From UBA8958 sp964571695 (GTDB lineage Bacteria; Desulfobacterota; Syntrophia; Syntrophales; UBA8958): a stretch of 38,158 bases of DNA. The notes beneath the pieces are model-generated. The model was not told where the DNA came from, ran no database searches, and saw nothing but the letters and a program-made list of their open reading frames with translations. Shown in pieces: positions 15,798 to 23,509 of the stretch (its first letter is position 1; every line of letters starts with the position of its first letter). The DNA lies in the NCBI GenBank assembly GCA_964571695.1, contig CAZNDG010000029.1, positions 1 through 38,158 of the forward strand, read 5' to 3'. The position numbers and the translations under genes were made by a program.

Positions 15798-16826
15798 ATG
15801 GCGCCAGCAAAGAAGAAAACGGCCTCCGCACCTGCGACCCACCATCCCGTCGCGTTGCTCCGGCAGCAATTAGGGGAGGGGGAGGGCCGGTGGATGTCCG
15901 GCGAAACCCTTAGTCAATCCTTGCGGATGAGCCGTACCGCCGTATGGAAGCATGTCTGCGCCCTGAGATCGGCCGGATACCGAATCGACTCCTCGCCGCG
16001 GAAGGGCTATATCCTCCGGGAGATACCCGACCTGCTCCTGCCCCAGGAACTCCGGGAGGGATTGCAAACCGCCTTCATCGGCCAGGGGGATATCCGGTTT
16101 TTCCCCGGGACGGATTCGACGAACCGGCAGGCAAAAGCCCTGGCAGCCGCCGGGGCCGCGGAAGGAACGGTGGTGATAGCGGAGGAACAGACCGCCGGCA
16201 GGGGCCGGCGGGGGAGGGCCTGGTTCTCGCCTCCCCGGGTGGGAATCTATATGTCCCTGATTCTCCGGCCGGACATACCCCCTCAGGAAGCGCCCCGGTT
16301 TGCCCTCCTGGCCGCGGCGGCGGTGGCGGCGGCGGTCCGGGAGACAACCGGCCTGGAGGTAACGATCAAATGGCCCAACGATATCCTGGCCGGGGGACGG
16401 AAGTTGGGAGGCATACTCACCGAGGCCAGTATGGAGATGGACCGGGTGGAGTACCTGATCATCGGCGTAGGATTGAATGTGAATTTGAACCGGCGGGATT
16501 TTCCCCCGGAACTTCAGCCTATCGCCACGAGCATACGGGCGGAGACAGGCCGACCGACCGACAGGATACTCCTGACAAAGCGGCTTCTGGAAAGCCTGGA
16601 AGCGACATACCACGAGTGCCGGCGGGAGGGTTTCGCGCCCATTTTGAAGCGCTGGCAGGGTTTTTCCGAGATGTTGGGCCGTCGGGTGGCGGTGGATGTC
16701 GGGGAACGGAGGTTCACCGGCAAGGTTGCGGCCTTCGGCGCCGACGGCTCCCTGGTCCTCAGAAGCCCGGACGGAGAGACGTTGCGGTTCTTTTCCGGGG
16801 ACGTGCACTTTGAGAGTTTTGCGTGA
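15798..16826 (+). CDS. birA: biotin-[acetyl-CoA-carboxylase] ligase / biotin repressor BirA
   Basis: BirA makes biotinyl-AMP, transfers biotin to carboxylase carrier proteins and, in its repressor form, binds biotin operators. Counting from ATG 15798 (342 aa), residues about 18-75 form a winged helix ('SGETLSQSLRMSRTAVWKHV'). The ligase domain carries the adenylate loop 'GRGRRGR' (134-140) and 'KWPND' with Lys191, and a C-terminal SH3-like domain follows. A TTG start at 15765 would extend the frame by 11 codons but lies upstream of the predicted transcription start, so ATG is preferred; neither has a good ribosome site. The biotin transporter genes bioY and the ECF module lie directly downstream. 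Confidence 0.93.
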   Translation: MAPAKKKTASAPATHHPVALLRQQLGEGEGRWMSGETLSQSLRMSRTAVWKHVCALRSAGYRIDSSPRKGYILREIPDLLLPQELREGLQTAFIGQGDIRFFPGTDSTNRQAKALAAAGAAEGTVVIAEEQTAGRGRRGRAWFSPPRVGIYMSLILRPDIPPQEAPRFALLAAAAVAAAVRETTGLEVTIKWPNDILAGGRKLGGILTEASMEMDRVEYLIIGVGLNVNLNRRDFPPELQPIATSIRAETGRPTDRILLTKRLLESLEATYHECRREGFAPILKRWQGFSEMLGRRVAVDVGERRFTGKVAAFGADGSLVLRSPDGETLRFFSGDVHFESFA

Positions 16827-16886
16827 CTGCGGAAAAATGGTTCGCAAGCAGTGAATCAAATGTTTTTCGCCGTTTCGTGATGGAGA

Positions 16887-16916
16887 TTAACACCTCGTAA
16901 TGAATAAGATTTATAC
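16887..16916 (+). promoter_or_regulatory. weak candidate promoter for bioY
   Basis: TTAACA (16887-16892) is followed by TTTATA at 17 bp or TTATAC at 18 bp, in an AT-rich patch between birA and bioY. No BirA-like operator as good as the one before birA is visible here. Confidence 0.3.
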
Positions 16917-16998
16917 GATAACTATTGAGAAGCGAAAAAGATTTCTGAGCCGCGGCGAAGCCATTTTTCAAGGGTCTAACTTTGTTTAGGGGCGGGCG

Positions 16999-17535
16999 AT
17001 GAGACAGAACCCCCCTTCGCTCAGGGGCCTGGCCTATGCCTCCATGTTCGGCGCCCTGACCGCCGCCGGGGCCTTCATGATGATCCCCCTGCCCCCGGTG
17101 CCCATCACCATGCAGACCTTCTTCGTTTCCCTGGCCGGCGCCCTGCTGGGGGGTTACCTCGGGGCGATGAGCCAGGTGGTGTATATCCTCCTCGGGGTGA
17201 TCGGCCTGCCCGTTTTCGCCGGCGGCAAGGCCGGGTTCGGGGTCCTGCTGGGGCCCACCGGTGGTTATCTCATCGGCTTTGTGGTGGGGGCCTACGTCAT
17301 CGGCCGGATGACCGCCGGGAAGGATCGTCCCGGTTTCTGGCGGCTGATCGCGGCCATGACGGTGGGCCATGTGTTCCTCTACGCCCTGGGCATCGGCCAG
17401 TTGATGGTCGTGGCGAAATTGACCCTGGCCAAGGCCCTGGCCGTCGGCCTGATCCCCACGATCCCCGGGGGGATACTGAAAATCGTCATGGCCGCCATGA
17501 TCTGCATCAAGGTGCGGGAGCACGTTAAACTGTAA
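16999..17535 (+). CDS. bioY: biotin transporter S component BioY
   Basis: This is the substrate-capture membrane subunit of an energy-coupling-factor biotin transporter, 178 aa with six hydrophobic segments. Family features include 'GALTAAGAFMMIPLPPVPITMQTFFV' (core 'PPVPITMQTFFV'), 'LLGGYLGAMSQVVYILLG', 'GLPVFAGGKAG' and 'GPTGGYLIGF'. The start has GGGGCGGGCG immediately upstream. An ATPase and a T-component gene follow at once, giving a dedicated BioYMN-type module, and birA precedes it. The organism can evidently scavenge biotin; no biotin-synthesis gene is in the window. Confidence 0.95.
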   Translation: MRQNPPSLRGLAYASMFGALTAAGAFMMIPLPPVPITMQTFFVSLAGALLGGYLGAMSQVVYILLGVIGLPVFAGGKAGFGVLLGPTGGYLIGFVVGAYVIGRMTAGKDRPGFWRLIAAMTVGHVFLYALGIGQLMVVAKLTLAKALAVGLIPTIPGGILKIVMAAMICIKVREHVKL

Positions 17536-17545
17536 GTTATCGGCA

Positions 17546-18391
17546 ATGATCGAATTCAAAGAAGTTTCCTACCAATACGGCGAACGGCGGCCGCCCGTTC
17601 TGGAGCGGTTGTCGCTGCGGATTCCCGACGGCCAATATGTGGTGATCATCGGCCCCAACGGCTGCGGGAAGACCACCCTGAGCAAGCATCTGAACGCCCT
17701 TTTACTCCCTTCCCGAGGGGAGGTCGGCGTCGATGGCCTTAACACCCGGGATCCCTCGGGGCATCGGGAACTCCGCCGCCGGGTGGGAATGGTCTTTCAA
17801 AATCCCGATCATCAGATCGTGGGCATGACGGTGGCGGAGGATATAGCCTTCGGGCTGGAAAATCTGGCCGTACCCCCCGGAGAGATCGCCATCCGCGTCC
17901 GGGACGCCCTGGCCCGGGTCGGGATGGCCGGCTGCGAGCAGCGGGCGCCCTTCACCCTTTCCGGCGGGGAAAAGAGGCTGGTCTCCCTGGCGGGGATCCT
18001 GGTGATGAATCCCCGCTGGCTGGTCCTGGACGAGCCCACGGCCTACCTCGATGCGGCGGGGCGGCGCCTGGTGCTTGCCATGATCGCCTCCCTCCATCGG
18101 GAGGGAATGGGAATCGTCCATATCACCCACGACCTCGGCGAGGCCGCCGATGCCGAGCGGATCCTGGTCCTGGAAAAGGGGCGGATGATCATGGACGGCG
18201 TCCCCGGCGAGGTATGCGCCTTCCTGATGTCGGAAGCGCACCGGGAAATCGAGGCCCCGGCCATGGCCGCCCTGATGGCAAAACTCCGGAAGTCGGGATG
18301 GGACGTGCCGGTGAATGTCATCTCCCTGGAGGCGGCGCACCGGGAGATTCATGATTATCTGGTGAAACTCACCCGAGGCGGAGCTTCCTAA
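17546..18391 (+). CDS. bioM: ECF transporter ATPase for biotin uptake (BioM/CbiO type)
   Basis: This 281-aa ABC ATPase powers the ECF biotin transporter. Walker A is 'GPNGCGKTT' (36-44), the Q-loop Gln is in 'VFQNPDHQI' (about 85), the signature is 'LSGGEK' (138-143), Walker B is 'LVLDEP' (159-164), and the switch is His194. The ECF-type 'NPDHQIVGMTVAEDIAFGLEN' region (core 'NPDHQIVGMTV') distinguishes it from importers with binding proteins. It starts 10 bp after bioY and its stop overlaps the next ATG by one base (TAATG). Confidence 0.92.
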   Translation: MIEFKEVSYQYGERRPPVLERLSLRIPDGQYVVIIGPNGCGKTTLSKHLNALLLPSRGEVGVDGLNTRDPSGHRELRRRVGMVFQNPDHQIVGMTVAEDIAFGLENLAVPPGEIAIRVRDALARVGMAGCEQRAPFTLSGGEKRLVSLAGILVMNPRWLVLDEPTAYLDAAGRRLVLAMIASLHREGMGIVHITHDLGEAADAERILVLEKGRMIMDGVPGEVCAFLMSEAHREIEAPAMAALMAKLRKSGWDVPVNVISLEAAHREIHDYLVKLTRGGAS

Positions 18392-19185
18392 TGACCGAGA
18401 TGTTCTCCCCGCTCACCGCTCCCGGACCCTCACCGCTCCGCAACGTCGATCCACGCGTAAAGATCGCCGCTACGGTGGTTCTGAGCATCCTCATCTTTCA
18501 GGCCGGTCCCGGTCAAATCGTTCTCCTCAGCCTCTTTCTGGCCCTGTTGATCGTTTTTTCCGGGGGGGGCATCCGAGAACTGGGAAGGATCCTCAAGCCC
18601 ATCGCCTTTTTTGCCGTCCTGCTCTTTTTCCTCCACGCCTTGTTCACCCCGGGCCGGGAGGTCTTCAGCCTGCCCATATTGCCGGCGTTGACCTACGAAG
18701 GTCTGGCGCAGGGGGGGACCGTGGCCTGGCAGTTCGCCGCCCTGGTCGTTACCGGCGGCCTGCTCACCCTAACCACCCTCCCCTCCGAACTGGTAGCGGC
18801 CCTGGACAAGATCCTCCGTCCCCTGCGGATCTTCCGTGTCCCCACCCAGGATCTGGCCGTCATGGTGGCCATGGCCCTGCGCTTTGCGCCCACCTTTCTG
18901 GAAGAGTACCAGCGGATGAAAACAGCCCGGATGGCCAGGGGAGGGGGGGGCGCCGGGGAGCGCCTGTCCCGGAAATTGCGGTCTTCCGGGCGCCTGGCGA
19001 TAGCGCTGATCCTCGGCGCCCTCCGCCGGGCCGAAGACCTGGCCGCGGCCATGGAGGCCCGGGGTTACGCCCGTGGTCCCCGGACCTCCATGCGGGAACT
19101 GCGCCTCAACAGGGGGGATTACGCCGCCGTCGCCATCCTGGCCTCTTTCACCGGCCTGTTCTTCGCTTGCCGGCTTTTCATGTAA
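18391..19185 (+). CDS. bioN: ECF transporter transmembrane T component (BioN/CbiQ type)
   Basis: This 264-aa membrane protein couples the ATPase to BioY. Hydrophobic segments lie at about residues 26-58, 68-86, 112-130 and 240-262. The two cytoplasmic coupling Ala-Arg-Gly motifs of T components are present, at 182-184 ('RMARG') and 223-225 ('MEARGYARG'). Its start overlaps the ATPase stop codon. A single dedicated set after bioY argues for a group I biotin transporter rather than a shared module. Confidence 0.9.
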   Translation: MTEMFSPLTAPGPSPLRNVDPRVKIAATVVLSILIFQAGPGQIVLLSLFLALLIVFSGGGIRELGRILKPIAFFAVLLFFLHALFTPGREVFSLPILPALTYEGLAQGGTVAWQFAALVVTGGLLTLTTLPSELVAALDKILRPLRIFRVPTQDLAVMVAMALRFAPTFLEEYQRMKTARMARGGGGAGERLSRKLRSSGRLAIALILGALRRAEDLAAAMEARGYARGPRTSMRELRLNRGDYAAVAILASFTGLFFACRLFM

Positions 19186-19209
19186 ATCCCGTCCGGAGCG
19201 AGGTTTTTC

Positions 19210-19238
19210 TTGACTTGTCCGGAAAAAATGCTTCTATG
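19210..19238 (+). promoter_or_regulatory. candidate promoter for fabG-like gene
   Basis: TTGACT (19210-19215) and TCTATG (19233-19238) are separated by 17 bp, just upstream of the GGAGG ribosome site. The -10 match is weak. Confidence 0.3.
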
Positions 19239-19258
19239 CATCCAGCGGAGGTAAAGAC

Positions 19259-19987
19259 ATGCGCGAAGAAAATATCGTCCTGGTAACCGGGGGGGGCCGG
19301 GGCATCGGCCGGGCTATCGTCCGGGAATTTGCCGCCGAGGGCGCCTATGTGGTCATAAATTACCGCCAAAGGCAGGAAACCGCGGAAGCCACCCTGGGCG
19401 AGATCGAGGCAGCGGGAGGCCGGGGGGAAATCTGCTGCTTCGACGTCACGGACCGGGCCACGACGGAACGGCAGATAGCCGGAATCATCTCCCGCCTCGG
19501 CCGCATAAACGTCCTGGTCAACAATGCCGGCGTCACCGCCGACAACCTTTTCCTCATGATGCCCGCCCGGGACTGGGACCTGGTTATTGACACCGCCCTC
19601 GGGGGATTTTTCAACGTAACCAAGCCCGTTCTCCGCCATATGGCCCGGAAAAAATCCGGGGCTGTCGTCTCCATTGCCTCCGTGGCCGGTCTTGTCGCCA
19701 ATCGAGGCCAGACTAACTATTCGGCGGCCAAGGCCGGCATCATTGCCGCCAGTCGTTCCCTGGCCACGGAAGTGGCCCGGTTCGGGATCCGGGTAAACGT
19801 CGTGGCTCCCGGACTGGTGGAGACGGAGATGATCAGCCATGCCCCGGTGGAGACGATCAAGGAGTTCATTCCCATGAACCGCATCGGCCGGCCGGAGGAA
19901 GTGGCCCGGGTAGTCCGGTTTCTCTGCTCCCCCGATGCCTCCTATATCACCGGCCAGGTGATCTCCGTCAACGGCGGTATGGTGTAA
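19259..19987 (+). CDS. fabG: FabG-like 3-oxoacyl-ACP reductase (short-chain dehydrogenase)
   Basis: This 242-aa SDR is of the FabG type, which reduces beta-ketoacyl-ACP with NADPH. The cofactor motif is 'TGGGRGIG' (10-17), 'NNAG' is at 88-91, and the catalytic Ser141, Tyr154 and Lys158 ('YSAAK') are present. C-terminal 'ITGQVISVNGGMV' is typical. The tetrad Asn expected around residue 113 ('DTNL' in canonical FabG) is Ala here ('DTALGG'). No other fatty-acid synthesis gene is adjacent, so it may be a non-canonical reductase. GGAGG lies 7 nt before the ATG. Confidence 0.85.
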   Translation: MREENIVLVTGGGRGIGRAIVREFAAEGAYVVINYRQRQETAEATLGEIEAAGGRGEICCFDVTDRATTERQIAGIISRLGRINVLVNNAGVTADNLFLMMPARDWDLVIDTALGGFFNVTKPVLRHMARKKSGAVVSIASVAGLVANRGQTNYSAAKAGIIAASRSLATEVARFGIRVNVVAPGLVETEMISHAPVETIKEFIPMNRIGRPEEVARVVRFLCSPDASYITGQVISVNGGMV

Positions 19988-20035
19988 GCCGTTCATTTTC
20001 ATCTTGTCAAGAACCTCATTAATTGCTAATTACGG

Positions 20036-20072
20036 GCAAATCATGAACATTAATCAGCGGGAGCTGATTTGC
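20036..20072 (+). promoter_or_regulatory. alternative hairpins in the fbp leader
   Basis: GCAAATCA (20036-20043) can pair perfectly with TGATTTGC (20065-20072). A tight hairpin, AATCAGC (20052-20058) with GCTGATT (20063-20069) around GGGA, uses the same 3' bases. The two structures exclude each other and end next to the GAGG ribosome site of fbp. Confidence 0.4.
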
Positions 20073-20086
20073 GAGGTTGACAGCTA

Positions 20087-21034
20087 ATGGGCGAGGGAAT
20101 TTCCGATTATACAAGATTTTGCGTGGATCTTCGCAGGCACATGTGGATGGCGGGCGTGGAGACGGAGCTGCGGCGTCTCATCTGGCAGATCGCCGTCACG
20201 GGAAAGTATATCTCCGCCAAGATCCACGAGTCGAACCGCAAGCTGGCAGGATTCAAGAACATGTACGGCGAGGAGCAACTGGCCCTGGACAAGAGTTCCG
20301 ACGCCATCCTGAAAAACCAGCTCCAATTTTCCGGTTTTGTCCGGGAGTATGCCTCGGAGGAGCAGGATCAGATCATCCAGATCGGTCAGGGCCGGGAAAA
20401 ATATTTCGTCACCGCCGACCCCCTGGACGGATCGTCCCTGGTGGACACCAACCTGGCCATCGGCACCATCATCGGCATTCACAACGGCACAATGTACGGA
20501 AAAGGCCGGGAAACCATGGTAGCGGCCCTCTACATCACCTACGGCCCCCTGATCACCATGGTCTATTCCGCCGGCAAGGGAACCCATGAATTCGTCCTGA
20601 ACCGGGAAGGAGAATATGTCCTCTCCCAGGAGAACATCCGGCTTCGGGAAAAGGGGGACATCTACAGCCTGGGAGGCCTCCGGAAGGACTGGACCCCGGC
20701 GCATCTTAGTTTCGTCGCGGATCTCGAGGCCGCGGGTTACAAGCTCAGGTACAGCGGCGGTTTCGTCCCCGACATCAACCAGGTACTGATCAAAAACGGC
20801 GGCGTTTTCACCTATCCCGCCCTGCGGAAGAACCCCCAGGGAAAACTGCGGCTCCTGTTTGAACTGCTTCCCATGGCCTTCCTCATCGAACAGGCGGGGG
20901 GGGAAGCGACAGACGGCAAACGGCGCATTCTGGACATCCCGGTGGAGGAAATCAGCCAGCGGAGTCCCATCTACATCGGCAGCCGCTATGAAGTGGAAAT
21001 GGCCCGGAAGTATTTGGAGGAGGTGGAAAAGTGA
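20087..21034 (+). CDS. fbp: class I fructose-1,6-bisphosphatase
   Basis: This enzyme hydrolyses fructose-1,6-bisphosphate to fructose-6-phosphate, the committed gluconeogenic step. At 315 aa it is close to the family norm. The metal and phosphate signature 'ADPLDGSS' is intact, as are 'GTIIGI' and the C-terminal sugar-phosphate region 'RYSGGFVPDINQVL' and 'LLFELLPMAFLIEQAGG'. The ribosome site GAGGT is about 9 nt from the ATG. Its TGA overlaps the GTG start of the aldolase gene by 4 nt, so the two enzymes of consecutive steps are translationally coupled. Confidence 0.95.
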   Translation: MGEGISDYTRFCVDLRRHMWMAGVETELRRLIWQIAVTGKYISAKIHESNRKLAGFKNMYGEEQLALDKSSDAILKNQLQFSGFVREYASEEQDQIIQIGQGREKYFVTADPLDGSSLVDTNLAIGTIIGIHNGTMYGKGRETMVAALYITYGPLITMVYSAGKGTHEFVLNREGEYVLSQENIRLREKGDIYSLGGLRKDWTPAHLSFVADLEAAGYKLRYSGGFVPDINQVLIKNGGVFTYPALRKNPQGKLRLLFELLPMAFLIEQAGGEATDGKRRILDIPVEEISQRSPIYIGSRYEVEMARKYLEEVEK

Positions 21035-22425
21035 TTTACCAGCAGGTTGGGGAAGTGCAAAAAGGCATCGCCAGCATCCTCAAGATCGCCGGTGAACAGT
21101 TGGAGATCATCGACGGGAACGGATTGCGGGAACGGGGGGTGGACGATTTGATCTATGCCGCTGTCTTCAGCGACGACGAAGCGGTGCGCGCCGCGGCCCG
21201 GTGGCTGATCCGCCGGGCCGGCGCGGCGGCGGGTGTGTTCTCGGCTTCGATCCAGACTCTCTACGAGGCCATGGGACGCGGGGAGGCCAAAGGCTTTACC
21301 GTACCCGCCATCAATATCCGCGCCCTCACCTACCACACCGCCCAGGCGGCGCTCCGGGCCGCCATGAAACTCGACGTCGGTCCCGTGATTTTCGAGATCG
21401 CCCGGTCGGAAATCGATTACACCCGGCAGCGTCCCAAGGAATATATCGCCGCCGTCACCGCCGCGGCCCTCAAGGTCGGTTATCGGGGGCCGGTGTTTCT
21501 CCAGGGGGATCATTTCCAGATCAACGCGGGGAAATACGCCCAAAACCCCGAGCAGGAGGTCAAGGCGGTGAAAGACCTGATCTGGGAGGCCATCGAGGCA
21601 GGATTCTACAACATCGACGTGGACACCTCCACCCTGGTGGATCTCACTAAAAAAACGATCAAGGATCAGCAACGGCTCAACTATACCCTCGCGGCAGAGC
21701 TTACGGCCATGATCCGGGATCTGGAGCCGCCGGGAATAACCGTCTCCGTAGGCGGCGAGATCGGGGAGGTGGGCGGGAAGAACAGCACGGTGGAGGAGTT
21801 GGCCGCCTTCATGGCCGGTTATAGGGAAGAACTTAAGAAGATCGACCCCGCCATGAAGGGGATCAGCAAGATCAGCGTCCAGACTGGGACCACCCACGGC
21901 GGCGTCCCCATGCCGGACGGCACGGTCGCCAAGGTGAAACTTGATTTCGCCACCCTCGAGCAGCTTTCCGCGGAAGCGCGGGCCACCTACGGACTCGCCG
22001 GAGCGGTGCAACACGGGGCTTCGACCCTGCCACCCGAGGCCTTCGACCGATTTCCCGCCGTGGAAACCGCGGAAGTCCATCTGGCCACGGGATTCCAGAA
22101 CATCGTTTACGAGAGTCCCCATCTTCCCGCCGACCTGAAGTCCCGGGTTTATGACCACCTGCGGCAGGCATGCCGGGGTGAAAAGAAGGAAGGCGAAACG
22201 GAGGAACAGTTCCTCTATAAAACCCGGAAGAAGGGATTCGGTCCATTCAAGAAGGATTTCTGGGAGTTGCCCCCGGCTACCTTGTCCGCCCTCGGGAAGG
22301 AGTTGGAAGGTCAGTTTTCTTTTCTCTTCACAAAATTGAATATGGCCGGGACAAAGGCGCTTCTGGATAAATATATTCCTCCGGTGGATGTCCCCCTGAA
22401 AGCCCCGCGGGATCTGGTGGTATGA
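21031..22425 (+). CDS. fba: class II fructose-bisphosphate aldolase with N-terminal extension
   Basis: This zinc aldolase condenses triose phosphates to fructose-1,6-bisphosphate. The barrel starts near residue 75. The metal ligand context is 'QGDHFQ' (His161 after Asp160), Glu243 lies in 'GGEIGEVGGKN', and His289 in 'QTGTTHGGVP'. At 464 aa it is much longer than the usual 285-360 aa, because of an N-terminal extension of about 75 residues and a C-terminal tail of about 70. The GTG start overlaps the fbp stop (GTGA) with GGAGG upstream. Its stop overlaps the next gene as ATGA. It is probably gluconeogenic, judging by the pairing with fbp. Confidence 0.88.
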   Translation: MIYQQVGEVQKGIASILKIAGEQLEIIDGNGLRERGVDDLIYAAVFSDDEAVRAAARWLIRRAGAAAGVFSASIQTLYEAMGRGEAKGFTVPAINIRALTYHTAQAALRAAMKLDVGPVIFEIARSEIDYTRQRPKEYIAAVTAAALKVGYRGPVFLQGDHFQINAGKYAQNPEQEVKAVKDLIWEAIEAGFYNIDVDTSTLVDLTKKTIKDQQRLNYTLAAELTAMIRDLEPPGITVSVGGEIGEVGGKNSTVEELAAFMAGYREELKKIDPAMKGISKISVQTGTTHGGVPMPDGTVAKVKLDFATLEQLSAEARATYGLAGAVQHGASTLPPEAFDRFPAVETAEVHLATGFQNIVYESPHLPADLKSRVYDHLRQACRGEKKEGETEEQFLYKTRKKGFGPFKKDFWELPPATLSALGKELEGQFSFLFTKLNMAGTKALLDKYIPPVDVPLKAPRDLVV

Positions 22426-23399
22426 ACACGGAAGGACCGGCGGCGACGGCGGCGGATCTCGACCCGGAAATCATCAAACGGATCTTTCTGTTCCGCTCCG
22501 TAAATATCGATTCCATCCGGGGGATCTTCGATTTTTGCAAGATCCGCCGTCTCAGTGCCGGCGAGATCCTTTTCCGTCCCGGACAGTCCAACTGGACGGT
22601 TTATTTTCTCCTGTCGGGAACCCTGGGGATTCATCTGAACGCCTTGAACTCCGATCCGCTGACCATCCTCGATCCCGGGGAAAGCGTGGGCGAGTTATCG
22701 GTAATCGATCGTCAACCGACCACCGCCTTTGCCGTAGCCCGGGAAGACTGTCAATTGATGGTCATGGAAGAAGACATCCTCTGGTCTCTGGTCCAATCCT
22801 CTCACGCCATCGCCTGCAATCTCCTCTACACCCTGGCCAAACGTCTCCGTCACGCCAACTCCGTGGTATCCGGCGGCAATGCCATTATAGATCAGGAAGA
22901 ATGCCGGTACGGGAACTTCGATGCCCTCACGGGACTGCCGAACCGGGAGTGGTTCACGGAATTGACCCGGCGTCAGGGTCTTCGTTCCGACCGGGCGGGT
23001 AAACCCCTCAGTGGCATCCTCATCGATATCGACGGATTCAGGGTCTTCAACGAACGCTTCGGGCGCCGCTCCGGAGACCGGGTCCTCTACGCCATGGCGA
23101 CCACCTTGAACTATCATCTCCGGCCTACGGAGATTATCGCCCGATATGGAATGGATCGGTTCGCCATCCTGCTTCCCGACACGGATATGGAAACGGCCCG
23201 GGGGATCGGCGTCCGCATCTTCCGGATCATTGTCCGGACCTCGCCGATCATGGTGGAGGGACAGACGGTGCCTCACCCCACGGTATCCATCGGGGTATCC
23301 CAGATGAAGCCGGGCCAGGACGCCGACGGCCTCCTAACGGAAATGGAGGCGGCGGTCCTGCGGGCCAAACAGTCCGGCGGCAACTCCGTCTGGCAGTGA
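22422..23399 (+). CDS. cyclic-nucleotide-binding-domain protein with degenerate GGDEF domain
   Basis: This 325-aa cytoplasmic protein has a cNMP-binding (Crp-like) beta-roll at about residues 18-135 ('LSAGEILFRPGQ', 'LDPGESVGELSVID'). A GGDEF fold starts near 'DALTGLPNR' (167-175) and includes 'IDIDGFRVFNERFGRRSGD'. The catalytic GG(D/E)EF site reads Gly243-Met244-Asp245-Arg246-Phe247, so cyclase activity is doubtful and it may act as a c-di-GMP or nucleotide effector. No EAL domain is present, and I did not see an intact RxxD inhibitory site. Its ATG overlaps the aldolase stop, tying it to fbp-fba. Confidence 0.88.
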   Translation: MNTEGPAATAADLDPEIIKRIFLFRSVNIDSIRGIFDFCKIRRLSAGEILFRPGQSNWTVYFLLSGTLGIHLNALNSDPLTILDPGESVGELSVIDRQPTTAFAVAREDCQLMVMEEDILWSLVQSSHAIACNLLYTLAKRLRHANSVVSGGNAIIDQEECRYGNFDALTGLPNREWFTELTRRQGLRSDRAGKPLSGILIDIDGFRVFNERFGRRSGDRVLYAMATTLNYHLRPTEIIARYGMDRFAILLPDTDMETARGIGVRIFRIIVRTSPIMVEGQTVPHPTVSIGVSQMKPGQDADGLLTEMEAAVLRAKQSGGNSVWQ

Positions 23400-23458
23400 G
23401 GCTGCTTCGCTAGGAAAGACAACATCAAGGTGAAACGGTAGTGAATCTTGTTACCAAT

Positions 23459-23483
23459 CCGGCGCCGGTCCACCGGTTGCCGG
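23459..23483. terminator. GC-rich hairpin between convergent genes
   Basis: CCGGC-G-CCGG and CCGG-TT-GCCGG form a strong stem around a TCCA loop. It lies between the ends of the cNMP/GGDEF gene and metG. There is no T-tract, so it may work as a pause or a Rho-assisted site, or may be incidental. Confidence 0.3.
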
Positions 23484-23509
23484 CAAGGCGATAACTCACA
23501 AGCTGCTGC

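Noticed and set aside
16815..16850. TTGCG/CGCAA repeat at the end of birA as a second BirA site controlling bioY
   Set aside because: Half of it lies in the birA coding end, the half-sites match the BirA pattern poorly and spacing is wrong.
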